Below, piece by piece: positions 6,757 through 14,427 of a stretch of 23,484 bases of DNA (position 1 is the first letter of the stretch; each line of letters opens with the position of its first letter). Under the pieces are notes generated by a model. The model was not told where the DNA came from and did not search any database. It saw only the letters and a program-made list of their open reading frames with translations. A program made the position numbers and the translations under genes. Source of the stretch: JAJDGF01 sp031549325 (GTDB lineage Bacteria > Bacillota > Clostridia > Christensenellales > Aristaeellaceae); NCBI GenBank assembly GCA_031549325.1, contig JAVBQA010000064.1, forward strand, positions 1-23,484, written 5' to 3'.

Positions 6757-7410
6757 ATGAGAACGCTGCTCACATGCTGCCTCATACTGCTGATGGTGCT
6801 GGCTCCTGCCGGGGCGCTGACCGCGAGTGGCGCGGAGAGCCCGGCGGAGGCGCAGCCCCACGTTTCCGAGCCCACGCCCAAGGCGGAGACGGTCGCGCCT
6901 CCGTCCGAACCACACGCGCCGGCTGCCACATCGGGGGCCGGCCATGGCGTCGCGGCCACGCCCGCGCCGGAAGAGTCCCCGGCGCCCGCCGAGCCCGCGC
7001 AGCCTGCGGACGGCGGCGGGGAGCAGACCATCCCGGACAGCGCCGCGCCGCTGGATGGCGGCGTTTTGTCGTCGACGCCGGCTCCGGATTTCGTGGAGGG
7101 CGCCGACGACGAACCCGGAACCTCCGGCGACGAGCGCGCGGACGGCACGGGCCAGTCGCTGCGCGTTCGCTCATCGATCAAGCCGGGCAGCGTGGTGCGC
7201 GTGGGCGACCAGACCGAGCTGACCGCCGTCCCCGTGGGGTTTGACGGCGTGAACTACAAGATCCAGTGGCAGGTGGCCAGCGTGGACGAGAACGGCGACG
7301 TGGGCCCGTTTGAGAACATCACCGGCGCCACCGGCGCCAAGCTGACCATCGTGTTTGACGAGGAGAATATCGGGTATCAGTGGCGGGCCGTCATCAGAAT
7401 CGTCGACTGA
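6757..7410 (+). CDS. Small secreted Ala/Pro-rich protein with an Ig-like C-terminal domain
   Basis: A 217-residue protein with a signal peptide (residues 1-25, hydrophobic LLTCCLILLMVLAPAGA). A long low-complexity linker rich in Ala, Pro, Glu and Gly (about 26-135) follows. A compact C-terminal domain (about 138-217) carries VRVGDQTELTA, YKIQWQVAS, FENITGATGAKLTI and NIGYQWRAVIRI. This pattern of Trp-containing strand, a GATG turn and a final YxWRAVI strand is typical of bacterial Ig-like repeats in Firmicute surface proteins. No sortase motif, LysM or SH3 domain is seen. GGAGG at 6743-6747 supports the ATG at 6757 over an in-frame ATG at 6712. It is monocistronic, ending at a strong terminator. 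Association with the pilus operon upstream is possible but unproven. Confidence 0.78.
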   Translation: MRTLLTCCLILLMVLAPAGALTASGAESPAEAQPHVSEPTPKAETVAPPSEPHAPAATSGAGHGVAATPAPEESPAPAEPAQPADGGGEQTIPDSAAPLDGGVLSSTPAPDFVEGADDEPGTSGDERADGTGQSLRVRSSIKPGSVVRVGDQTELTAVPVGFDGVNYKIQWQVASVDENGDVGPFENITGATGAKLTIVFDEENIGYQWRAVIRIVD

Positions 7411-7504
7411 CCTTGACGCCAAATCAGAAAACGTTGCGGACGTATCTTCATGCCCAACCTTTTCTTCGTTTGCGTTATACCAACCGCTGGGCTTGCACAG
7501 CAAG

Positions 7505-7538
7505 GCCCCCGGCTTTCGTCAGAAAGTTGGGGGCTTTT
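7505..7538 (+). terminator. Rho-independent terminator of the secreted protein gene
   Basis: A 13-bp stem (7505-7517 with 7522-7534, two G-U pairs) closes a GTCA loop and is followed by TTTT. Confidence 0.8.
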
Positions 7539-7570
7539 GATAAAGCTCTTCATTGGCACTGGGCGGGATT

Positions 7571-7646
7571 CTCAAGGGGCAATGTCCCTTGAGCGGGGGT
7601 TATAGGGGGCGGCGCTCCTGTGGCTGATCCTTGAGCGGCGTCCCCC
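7571..7646. repeat. Palindromic intergenic element between convergent genes
   Basis: CTCAAGGG (7571-7578) and CCCTTGAG (7586-7593) form an 11-bp stem including one G-T pair. A second, imperfect G/C-rich hairpin spans 7605-7646 (GGGGGCGGCGCTC against GAGCGGCGTCCCCC). CCTTGAGCG recurs at 7587 and 7629. It lies just after the minus-strand operon and may serve as its terminator. It also resembles the dispersed palindromic repeats common between genes of gut Clostridia (recollection, not checked). Confidence 0.5.
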
Positions 7647-7658
7647 AACGTTCCCTCG

Positions 7659-8708
7659 TCACTTCTTCGCCTTGTCGATCCATTCTCTGATGTGCCCTGC
7701 GTCGTCGGTGAGTTCGAGCTCCATTTTGTAGGTCTGGCTCTCGCCCGGCTGGATCATGGGCAGGCCGTCCGCGCGGGCGGCGGCGCGGCCCATCACGCCG
7801 CAGGTGGTGGGCTCGAGGCCCAGCGCGTAGTCGCCCGCCATCATGCACTTCCACTCGCAGAGGAGGGGGAGGGACTGGGCGTCGTAGCGCAGGATGGCCG
7901 CGATCCCCAGCTTTTCGTTGTGCAGCATGGCGAAGGACTCGGCGGGGTTGGGCTCTTCGGTGTGGAAATAGCACTGCTCGGGACGCCCGATCTCGGGCGC
8001 TTCCATCAGCGCGTGCCTGTCCAGGCCCGCCCTGGCGGTGTCGTCCCGGGGGGTGACTTTGCGCGCGGAGAAGTAGCATTTCGCGCCGGCGTCCAGCATC
8101 GGGTAGCCGAAGTTCACGTGGTACACCAGCATGGACGGCTGGGCGGCGAAGCCGAGGTTCTCCACGGTGTCGGTCAGGCGCAGCGCGTTGCGCTCGGTGA
8201 ACAGCAAGAGCTCGCGGGTGAGCCGCATGTTCGGCCCGAACACGCACGCCTCGCGCACCTGGCCCGCGATGCGCAGCACGGCCTCGTCCTGAATGTAGTC
8301 GACGGAGGCCGACACCATCTCGGCGGGGGTGTTGCTGAAGGGGCCGTGCAGCCCGAGCCGCACGCCGTCATCCTCGCAGGCCGCGCCCGCGTAGGTGATG
8401 CCGCAGGTGGTTAAGAGCCCGCCGTAGAAGCGGCGCAGGAAACCCTGCGCGCCGTCCTCCTGGTAGTACGCCGGGCTCTGGATGCCGGTCTTGCTGTAAA
8501 AGCCCACGTTCACGCCCTTGAAGCTCATCAGCGGGATGTCGAGGCCCCGATCCTTCAAAACCGTCAGCAGCAGTCCCTGCCCGTTGTTCAGGTCATAGGC
8601 CGAGACGCCGCCCGCGGGGCCGTCGTTCAGCGTGTAGCTCTTGATGCCGAAAAGCGCGTCCAGGTCGCCCACATACTTGCGCAGCTCGTGCGCTTGGCTC
8701 TTCTTCAT
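7659..8708 (-). CDS. DUF4432 / aldose-1-epimerase-like sugar mutarotase
   Basis: A 349-residue soluble protein resembling the DUF4432 branch of the galactose mutarotase-like superfamily. The segment VLKDRGLDIPLMSFKGVNVG (about residues 50-70) is typical: a strand with an Arg-Gly-Leu-Asp turn that contacts the sugar. Further motifs are HGPFSNTPAE, LVYHVNFGYPMLD with a candidate active-site His, and LGLEPTT near the C-terminus with a candidate Glu. These proteins interconvert or bind sugar anomers; the substrate is unknown. Its ATG overlaps the stop of the upstream cupin gene (ATGA), and GAAAGGCGG serves as ribosome binding site. The pair is evidently one catabolic operon. Other starts upstream in the same frame lie inside the cupin gene and are rejected. 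Confidence 0.82.
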   Translation of the reverse strand: MKKSQAHELRKYVGDLDALFGIKSYTLNDGPAGGVSAYDLNNGQGLLLTVLKDRGLDIPLMSFKGVNVGFYSKTGIQSPAYYQEDGAQGFLRRFYGGLLTTCGITYAGAACEDDGVRLGLHGPFSNTPAEMVSASVDYIQDEAVLRIAGQVREACVFGPNMRLTRELLLFTERNALRLTDTVENLGFAAQPSMLVYHVNFGYPMLDAGAKCYFSARKVTPRDDTARAGLDRHALMEAPEIGRPEQCYFHTEEPNPAESFAMLHNEKLGIAAILRYDAQSLPLLCEWKCMMAGDYALGLEPTTCGVMGRAAARADGLPMIQPGESQTYKMELELTDDAGHIREWIDKAKK

Positions 8709-9907
8709 TTGGATGCAACCGCCTTTCTGTCCGGATGATGCGCGAAGTGGTACAGCACCACCAGGGGCTCGGTCTTGCTGTGGTTCACAAATTTCACGCC
8801 CGCTTTGGCCGCCGGGACCGACACGAAGAACTCGTCGTCGGTTGCCTGGCCGTAGCGGATCAGGGTGGGGCTTGCGATGTCCATGCCGTTGATCGCGCCG
8901 TGGCCCTCCACGCACACCAGGCCGTAGGCCACCGGCTCGGTCAGCGCGGCTTCGCGGCCGGGCAGCACGGTGAGGCGCTTGGCGGCGGCCACGTCGGTCT
9001 TGTAGCAGATCCATTCCTTGACGCATCCGTCGTCCGCCGGCTCCCGGATCGGGCGCATGAAGCGGTGCTTGCTGAAGTCGGGATCCACGTTCATCTCCCA
9101 GTCCAGCACCTCGATCAGGTAGTCGTAATCGCCGATCTTGTCGGGCGGGCAGGTCTTCCACAGCACCTCCTCGGACAGCGTGTGGTCAAACAGCAGCACG
9201 CTCTGGTACATGGCGAACACGTCGGACGCGAACTGCGGCTCGTAGGTGCACAGGCTGGCCGGCGCGTGCAGGACGCCGGTGGGCACATCCCAGCCGGTGT
9301 CCACGTCGATCTTGTAGGCGCGGGAAAGCGTCAGCAGCTTGTTGTCGCCCTTGCTGAAATCCTTCAGCGCCTGCTTGAGCCGATCCTTGGTTACCTCCGG
9401 ATTCAGCCCGAAGAAGGTGAACGGGAACTCGCCCCCGTAGTTGTTGTACTGCGCGGGGAAGAAGTACATCTCGGGCTTGCCCCACATGCCCACCAGCTGG
9501 GCGTATTTGTCCGAGTGGTGGATGTGGTGGGGCAGCGGGCCCAGGTTGTCGAAGAACTTGCCGAACATCGGCCAGCGCCCGTAGCGGGCATACAGCTCCT
9601 CGCCGATCAGCTGGCCCTTGAGCTCGTTCACCGCGTCGATCAGCAGCGCTTCGCCCTTGCCGTCCATCGTCACGATCCGGCTCAGTCCCTCGCCCTCGGG
9701 CGTGTTGGGGCCGTTGTCCGCCGGGGTGGTGGAGGAAAACCAGCGCTCGTCGATTCCGCCGCGCGCCAGGCCCAGCGCGAAATAGTCGTCCGGATGCAGC
9801 CGCAGCCGCCGTCCAGGCCGGCAAAACGAGCGCGGCACCCAGTTCGGCGCCAACCGCACCACGCCGTTGCCCTGGTTCAGCGCCTGCTCAATGACACGAT
9901 TCGCCAT
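8705..9907 (-). CDS. Cupin-fold sugar isomerase, class I mannose-6-phosphate isomerase-like
   Basis: A 400-residue cytoplasmic protein. Three features fit a type I phosphomannose isomerase metal site: HHIHHSDKYA (residues 127-136) in place of the usual QxHPDD..YA motif, GKPEMYFF (143-150) matching G-K-x-E-M-W with E146, and DVPTGVLHAP (207-216) matching the P-x-G-x-x-H-A motif with H214. Such enzymes use zinc to interconvert ketose and aldose phosphates. The protein diverges strongly from standard ManA, so mannose-6-phosphate is not assured as substrate. The ATG at 9907 has a GGAGGGGG site; a 45-residue N-terminal extension in the same frame lacks one. It is the first gene of a two-gene operon with a DUF4432 epimerase, coupled by a 4-nt overlap. 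Together they suggest processing of an uncommon sugar. Confidence 0.75.
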   Translation of the reverse strand: MANRVIEQALNQGNGVVRLAPNWVPRSFCRPGRRLRLHPDDYFALGLARGGIDERWFSSTTPADNGPNTPEGEGLSRIVTMDGKGEALLIDAVNELKGQLIGEELYARYGRWPMFGKFFDNLGPLPHHIHHSDKYAQLVGMWGKPEMYFFPAQYNNYGGEFPFTFFGLNPEVTKDRLKQALKDFSKGDNKLLTLSRAYKIDVDTGWDVPTGVLHAPASLCTYEPQFASDVFAMYQSVLLFDHTLSEEVLWKTCPPDKIGDYDYLIEVLDWEMNVDPDFSKHRFMRPIREPADDGCVKEWICYKTDVAAAKRLTVLPGREAALTEPVAYGLVCVEGHGAINGMDIASPTLIRYGQATDDEFFVSVPAAKAGVKFVNHSKTEPLVVLYHFAHHPDRKAVASK

Positions 9908-9947
9908 GTGTGCTGTCCCCCTCCATATACGGCATTCTGTTACGCTT

Positions 9948-9953
9948 ATTATA
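9948..9953 (-). promoter_or_regulatory. Candidate -10 box for the isomerase/epimerase operon
   Basis: TATAAT reads on the minus strand 41 nt before the ATG. No convincing -35 is found 16-18 bp further upstream, so the assignment is tentative. Confidence 0.4.
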
Positions 9954-10051
9954 CACTTCGTCGGGCAAAAGCGCCAGTGTTGCGGGCGAATTTGTAAGAA
10001 CTTTTTAGGAAACCATAACGGGGGATGTCCGTTGTATTGCAAATATTAAAT

Positions 10052-10098
10052 ATGCCACATATTGTGTGTTTGCGGTTGAAAGCCACTACATGTGGTGA
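10052..10098 (+). promoter_or_regulatory. Tandem NrdR-like boxes controlling nrdJ
   Basis: Two 16-bp sites at 10052-10067 (ending ACATATTGTGT) and 10083-10098 (CCACTACATGTGGTGA) match the NrdR consensus ACACWATATATWGTGT at about 12 and 11 of 16 positions by hand count. Their starts are 31 bp apart, the three-helical-turn spacing typical of NrdR box pairs. The second box fills the spacer between -35 and -10. NrdR is the ATP/dATP-sensing repressor of ribonucleotide reductase genes. Confidence 0.62.
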
Positions 10099-10104
10099 TA
10101 TAAT
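10076..10104 (+). promoter_or_regulatory. Sigma-A promoter of nrdJ
   Basis: TTGAAA (10076-10081), a 17-bp spacer and TATAAT (10099-10104), with an extended -10 TG at 10096-10097. The leader would be about 40 nt, too short for a cobalamin riboswitch. Confidence 0.88.
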
Positions 10105-10149
10105 GGCAGTCCAAGGAAAAACAAAAGATCAACAGGGGGATTGTGAACA

Positions 10150-12414
10150 ATGGCCATCAGCGACATCACGAGCAACGCGCAAGAGGTGCTAAAGCGGCGC
10201 TATCTGGCAAAGAACGAGGCGGGGGAGACCGTCGAGACGGTGGAGCAGCTGTTTCGGCGCGTGTCGGACGCGATCGCCGGAGCCGACAAAAAATTCGATC
10301 CCCAGGCCGACGCGAGCGCGCTGTCAGACGAGTTCTTCGAGCTGATGACCTCCCTGCGTTTTCTGCCCAACTCGCCCACGCTGATGAACGCTGGGCGTCC
10401 GCTGGGGCAGCTGTCGGCGTGCTTCGTGCTGCCCATTGAGGACAGCATGGAGGCCATCTTCGACGCGGTGAAGAACGCCGCGCTGATCCACAAGTCGGGC
10501 GGCGGCACCGGCTTTTCCTTCTCGCGGCTGCGCCCGGCCGGCTCCACGGTCAAGTCCACCGGGGGCGTGGCCAGCGGCCCGATCAGCTTCATGCGCGTGT
10601 TCAACATGGCGACGGAGGCCGTCAAGCAGGGCGGCACCCGGCGCGGCGCGAACATGGGCATTTTGCGCGTGGATCACCCGGACATCGAGGCGTTCATCCG
10701 CTGCAAGAGCGACAACAAGGACATCACCAACTTCAACATCTCGGTGGGCCTGACCGAAAAGTTCATGCAGGCCGTCGAGAACAACGAGGATTACGAGCTG
10801 GTCGACCCGGCAACCCAGGCGGCCACCGGCACGCTGAACGCCAGGAAGCTGTTCGACGAGATCGTGGACGCCGCCTGGCACAACGGCGAGCCGGGCATCA
10901 TCTTTCTGGACCGGCTCAACCGGGACAACGTGGTGCCCGGCCAGGGCCAGATTGAGAGCACCAATCCCTGCGGCGAGCAGCCTCTGCTGCCGTATGAGAG
11001 CTGCAACCTGGGGTCCATCAACCTGGTCAAGATGCTGCAAAAGACCGAAACCTCCTATGAAATCGACTACGCCTTGCTGCAAAGCACCATCCGCCAGGCG
11101 GTGCACTTCCTGGACAACGTGATCGAAGTGAACAGCTACCCGCTGCCCAAGATCGACGAGGTGACCAAGTCCACCCGCAAGATCGGCCTGGGCGTGATGG
11201 GCTTCTCGGACATGCTGCTGATGCTGGGCATTCCGTACAACTCCGACGAGGGCGTGGCGCTGGCGGAGAAGCTGATGAAGTTCATCAACGACGAGGGCCA
11301 CGCCGCCAGCGAGGCGCTGGCGGGCAAGCGCGGCGCGTTCCCACTGTTTTCTGAGAGCATCTTCAGGGACCGCCTGAAGCTGCGCAACGGCACGGTAACC
11401 ACCATCGCGCCCACCGGCACGATCTCGATGATCGCGGGCTGCAGTAGCGGCATCGAGCCGGTCTTTGCCTTCGCGTTCGTTCGAAATGTGATGGACGGCA
11501 CCAAGCTCGTCGAGGTCAACCCGGTGCTGACCGAGGTGCTGAAGAGCCGCGGGCTCTACACCGAGGCGCTGATGCGGCGAATCGCCGAGGAGGGCACCAT
11601 CGCCCACATCGAGGAGATCCCCGAGGGCATCCGCCGCGTGTTCGTCTGCGCCCACGACGTGAGCCCGATCTATCACACCAGGATGCAGGCCGCTTTCCAG
11701 CGGCACACCGACAACGCCGTCAGCAAGACCGTGAATTTCCCCTCCTCCGCCACCCGCGAGGACGTGGCCGAGGTGTATCGGCTCAGCTACAAGCTGGACT
11801 GCAAGGGCGTAACGATCTACCGGGACGGCAGCCGCGACGAGCAGGTGCTGAGCGTGGGCGCGGGCAGCGGCAAGGACATGCCCATCCAGCAGGTCGTCGT
11901 GCCCGGCCAGGTCATCTCGCCCCGGCCGCGCCCAACCATCACCCAGGGCTTCACCGAGCGCATCAAGATCGGCTGCGGCAACCTGTACATCACCGTGAAT
12001 TACGACGAGAACGGCATCTGCGAGGTGTTCACCTCCACCGGCAAGGCCGGCGGCTGCCCCAGTCAGTCCGAGGCGGCCGCCCGGCTGGCCAGCGTGGCGC
12101 TGCGGAGCGGCATCGGCGTGCAGGAGATTTACGACCAGCTCAAGGGCATCCGCTGCCCATCCACCATCCGCCAGCAGGGCATGGGCTGCACGTCCTGCCC
12201 GGACGCCATCGCCAAGGTGCTGCTCAAAGTCGAGGACTTCATCCGCGAGGGCAAGCTGCCCGTGCCCACCGTCGCTCCCTCGGGCGCGGTGAAAAAGCCG
12301 GCCCCCGCCGAGCCCCGCGTCAACATGACCTACTGCCCGGAGTGCGGGGAGAAGCTGCTCCACGAGGGCGGCTGTGTGATCTGCAGGGGCTGCGGGTTCA
12401 GCAAGTGCGGGTAG
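10150..12414 (+). CDS. nrdJ: Adenosylcobalamin-dependent (class II) ribonucleoside-diphosphate reductase
   Basis: A 754-residue class II reductase making deoxyribonucleotides without oxygen, using a cobalamin-derived radical. An N-terminal helical region precedes NSPTLMNAGRPLGQLSACFV with redox C91. Then come HKSGGGTGFSFSRLRP, QGGTRRGANMGIL, the active-site loop NPCGEQ (272-277, thiyl-radical C274, with N272 and E276), and CNLGSINL with C285 as the second redox cysteine. The 11-residue gap between C274 and C285 matches the family. APTGTISMIAG is the phosphate-binding turn. The C-terminus has CPECGEK (about 735) and CVICRGCGFSKCG, a zinc-ribbon-like, Cys-rich tail probably used for re-reduction. 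AGGGGGA lies about 9 nt before the ATG. The gene is monocistronic, with NrdR-like boxes upstream and a terminator downstream. Such a reductase is usual in strict anaerobes. Confidence 0.96.
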   Translation: MAISDITSNAQEVLKRRYLAKNEAGETVETVEQLFRRVSDAIAGADKKFDPQADASALSDEFFELMTSLRFLPNSPTLMNAGRPLGQLSACFVLPIEDSMEAIFDAVKNAALIHKSGGGTGFSFSRLRPAGSTVKSTGGVASGPISFMRVFNMATEAVKQGGTRRGANMGILRVDHPDIEAFIRCKSDNKDITNFNISVGLTEKFMQAVENNEDYELVDPATQAATGTLNARKLFDEIVDAAWHNGEPGIIFLDRLNRDNVVPGQGQIESTNPCGEQPLLPYESCNLGSINLVKMLQKTETSYEIDYALLQSTIRQAVHFLDNVIEVNSYPLPKIDEVTKSTRKIGLGVMGFSDMLLMLGIPYNSDEGVALAEKLMKFINDEGHAASEALAGKRGAFPLFSESIFRDRLKLRNGTVTTIAPTGTISMIAGCSSGIEPVFAFAFVRNVMDGTKLVEVNPVLTEVLKSRGLYTEALMRRIAEEGTIAHIEEIPEGIRRVFVCAHDVSPIYHTRMQAAFQRHTDNAVSKTVNFPSSATREDVAEVYRLSYKLDCKGVTIYRDGSRDEQVLSVGAGSGKDMPIQQVVVPGQVISPRPRPTITQGFTERIKIGCGNLYITVNYDENGICEVFTSTGKAGGCPSQSEAAARLASVALRSGIGVQEIYDQLKGIRCPSTIRQQGMGCTSCPDAIAKVLLKVEDFIREGKLPVPTVAPSGAVKKPAPAEPRVNMTYCPECGEKLLHEGGCVICRGCGFSKCG

Positions 12415-12480
12415 AGGAAGGCGCTGAAGCCCCCGCCCAAGGGATAGGGCCCTTCAAAATCCCACCTCGAACGCAACAAA

Positions 12481-12507
12481 CCGCCCCCATGCGCCGCATG
12501 GGGGCGG
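12481..12507. terminator. Bidirectional terminator between nrdJ and the LCP gene
   Basis: Perfect 11-bp arms (12481-12491 and 12497-12507) around CGCCG. T-rich sequence follows on the plus strand (ATCTTTCTTT), and TTTGTTGCG follows on the minus strand. Confidence 0.85.
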
Positions 12508-12525
12508 ATCTTTCTTTGCGGCGCG

Positions 12526-13728
12526 CTACGGCGCCCGGCTGCCGTAGATGAACGCATGCAGCAGCTGCGTGTTTTCCGGATAATCCACATCCCACAGCGC
12601 CGAGCCGCCGGCGCGATCCTCCAGCGTATAGGTGCCCTTGGCGGGCAGCTTTGTGCTACCAATCTGGCCGTCGCCCTTGAGCGCGGACTGGGCCAGGTTG
12701 ACGGCGTCCGGCATGCTGACATTGGTGGCGATCTGCCCCCAACAGCTGGCGGCCATCTGCATCAGCTGGGACAGCGAGGCCCTCTTGACCCGCGCGAACA
12801 TGCCGCTCAGCACGGCCTTCTGGCGGTCGGTGCGGGCGTAATCGTTGTCCAGCTCGCGGATCCGCGCGTACGTCACCGCCTGAATGCCGGTGAGCAGCGT
12901 GCTCTTGCCAAAGCTCTGCAGCTGCAGCTTGGCCTTGTTGTCCAGGTAAGCCTGCTGATCCATGGTGAACTGCGCGATCTCGCCGATGTGGCGGTTGATG
13001 ACGTCCATCTCGGCCTGGGTCACGTCCGCCTCGATGCCGCCCAGCGCGTCGATCATGCGCGCCAGCCCCTCAAAGTTGACCACGGCGAATTCGGTGATGT
13101 TCATCCCCAGGTTCTCGTTCAGCGTCTTCATCATCAGCTCGACGCCGCCGAAGTAGGTGGCTGAGTTGATCTTCTGCGCTCCGTGTCTGGGGAGTTCGAC
13201 CACGGCGTCGCGCATCACCGACGTGAACTTGATCTCGCCGGTGCCGACGTTGACGGACGTGATGATGATCGTGTCGGATCGCCCGATCTTGGTCATGTCG
13301 CGCGAATCGGTGCCCAGCAGCAAAATGTTGCGCCACGCCTGGGGCAGGTCCGCGCGGGCGGACAGGTCGTCCACGGCCACCACATCGTCCGGCTCGAGCG
13401 CGGGCGGCTCCGTCTCCGCCGTGATGCTCATGGTGCCCTCGGCGTCTGCTTCGGGCTCGGGATCGCCCGCGGTCATCGCCGTGTACACGCCGGGCGGCAG
13501 GATCTTGTCCATCTCGCTCTGGCGCAGCCTGTTCAGTGTGACGGGCAGCGCGACCGCCAGAATCAGCAGGCAGGCCAGCGCAATCAGCGGGCCGCGCCGC
13601 CGGAAAAACGGCGCTTTCCCGCGCCCTGAGCGCCGTGGAAGCCGGGCGAGCGCGCCGTCCACGCGGGCTTGAAACGTCCGGCTCGGGTGCAGGTCGGCGC
13701 GGTCCAGCGTGTTTTTGAGTGTGTTCAT
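12526..13728 (-). CDS. LytR-CpsA-Psr (LCP) family wall-polymer attachment protein
   Basis: A 400-residue membrane protein. Residues 1-45 form a basic cytoplasmic segment, 46-65 a membrane span, 66-130 an acidic extracytoplasmic linker, and 131-315 the LCP domain. Visible LCP motifs are NILLLGTDSRD (134-144), IGRSDTIIITSVN, FTSVMRDAVVELP with the conserved Arg/Asp, FAVVNFEGLARMIDALGGIE, and TYARIRELDNDYARTDRQKAVL with the Arg-rich pyrophosphate-binding residues. LCP enzymes move teichoic-acid-type or capsular polymers from lipid carriers to peptidoglycan. Its ATG overlaps the stop of the ECF sigma gene (ATGA), so both are made together. The unusually long N-terminal cytoplasmic stretch sits where an anti-sigma domain is normally encoded. 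A longer reading in the same frame runs through the sigma gene and is not coding. Confidence 0.92.
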   Translation of the reverse strand: MNTLKNTLDRADLHPSRTFQARVDGALARLPRRSGRGKAPFFRRRGPLIALACLLILAVALPVTLNRLRQSEMDKILPPGVYTAMTAGDPEPEADAEGTMSITAETEPPALEPDDVVAVDDLSARADLPQAWRNILLLGTDSRDMTKIGRSDTIIITSVNVGTGEIKFTSVMRDAVVELPRHGAQKINSATYFGGVELMMKTLNENLGMNITEFAVVNFEGLARMIDALGGIEADVTQAEMDVINRHIGEIAQFTMDQQAYLDNKAKLQLQSFGKSTLLTGIQAVTYARIRELDNDYARTDRQKAVLSGMFARVKRASLSQLMQMAASCWGQIATNVSMPDAVNLAQSALKGDGQIGSTKLPAKGTYTLEDRAGGSALWDVDYPENTQLLHAFIYGSRAP

Positions 13729-14276
13729 GGTTCGTCTACCTCCAGTATGCGCTTGAGCTTTGCGCGCGCGGCATGAAGCCGCGACTTCACCGTGCCCTCG
13801 GCCATCTGCAGCGAGCGGGCGATCATCTCGACGGAAAAATCGTCGAAGTAGAACAGCACCGTCACCATGCGCTGGTCCTCGGGCAGCAGCCGGATGGCGC
13901 GGCGCACGTCCAGCGCCTCGTCGGAAAACCCGGACGGCCCGCCGAGCTCGGCGTCCGGCATGGGCGCGGTGCGCTTGCGCCGCCGCAGCATCTGGCGGCA
14001 CTCGTTGATCAGGATGCGGATCAGCCAGGTGCGGAACCACTGGGGTTCGCGCAAGCCAGGCAGGCTGACCCATGCGCGCAGAATCGCGTCCTGGACGGCG
14101 TCGCAGCTGTCGGCGTCGCTGCCGAGCATCGCCCAGGCAATGCGGTAGAGCGCGCCCTCGTTTGCCCGCACCAGCTGGGCAAACGCCTGCTGATCGCCCA
14201 GCGCCGCCTCGCGCGCCAGCGCGGTTTCCTGCGCCCGCGCCCGATCCATCGGGATCACTTTGGATGGTTCCTGCAT
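13725..14276 (-). CDS. ECF-type RNA polymerase sigma factor
   Basis: A 183-residue sigma-70 family protein of ECF size. Region 2 spans about residues 30-97 (AFAQLVRANEGALYRIAWAM, DAVQDAILRAWV, WFRTWLIRILINECRQMLRR). Region 4 spans about 124-176 (AIRLLPEDQRMVTVLFYFDD, FSVEMIARSLQMAEGTVKSR, a clear helix-turn-helix). It should direct transcription of a small envelope-related regulon. The start at 14276 is preceded by GGAGGG at 14281-14286; the in-frame ATG at 14288 has no such site. The stop overlaps the LCP start. No separate anti-sigma gene is visible, so control may come from the LCP protein's N-terminus or from elsewhere. The upstream region contains ATCGAAC (14297-14303) and its inverse GTTCGAT (14340-14346). 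Confidence 0.92.
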   Translation of the reverse strand: MQEPSKVIPMDRARAQETALAREAALGDQQAFAQLVRANEGALYRIAWAMLGSDADSCDAVQDAILRAWVSLPGLREPQWFRTWLIRILINECRQMLRRRKRTAPMPDAELGGPSGFSDEALDVRRAIRLLPEDQRMVTVLFYFDDFSVEMIARSLQMAEGTVKSRLHAARAKLKRILEVDEP

Positions 14277-14350
14277 GATACCCTCCATCTTGTGTTATCG
14301 AACGTGTCCTGATGATTTGATGCACGGGGCGCGCGCCCGGTTCGATGTCA

Positions 14351-14368
14351 CAACGAAATATTTCGTTG
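14351..14368. promoter_or_regulatory. Perfect 18-bp palindrome, likely operator
   Basis: CAACGAAATATTTCGTTG is fully self-complementary. Its last three bases overlap the TTGACT box of the promoter ahead of the dehydrogenase-like gene, and it also lies upstream of the divergent sigma operon. The cognate regulator is unknown. Confidence 0.7.
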
Positions 14369-14397
14369 ACTCAATCATAACACAAATATGGTATACT
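14366..14397 (+). promoter_or_regulatory. Promoter of the glycerol-3-phosphate-dehydrogenase-like gene
   Basis: TATACT (14392-14397) has an extended -10 TG at 14389-14390. TTGACT (14366-14371) is 20 bp upstream, longer than ideal, so the extended -10 probably carries the promoter. Confidence 0.6.
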
Positions 14398-14427
14398 GAT
14401 CTATCCTATTTTGAGGAGCGGTGGATC

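Noticed and set aside
7659..9161. 500-residue reading frame extending the epimerase upstream
   Set aside because: The extension lies inside the isomerase gene in another frame. MKKSQAHEL at 8708 has a ribosome binding site and family-like length.
10105..10149. Cobalamin riboswitch upstream of the B12-dependent reductase
   Set aside because: The leader after the promoter is only about 40 nt and holds no B12-box-like sequence; NrdR boxes explain the regulation better.
12526..14325. Continuous 599-residue reading frame covering both the LCP and sigma genes
   Set aside because: The part upstream of 13728 is the off-frame of the sigma gene with Arg/Gly/Ala-rich shadow composition. The LCP protein starts at 13728 with an ATGA overlap.
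14327..14338. GGGCGCGCGCCC palindrome upstream of the sigma gene
   Set aside because: A short self-complementary GC run is likely by chance in GC-rich DNA. The 18-bp A/T-containing dyad nearby is far more convincing.
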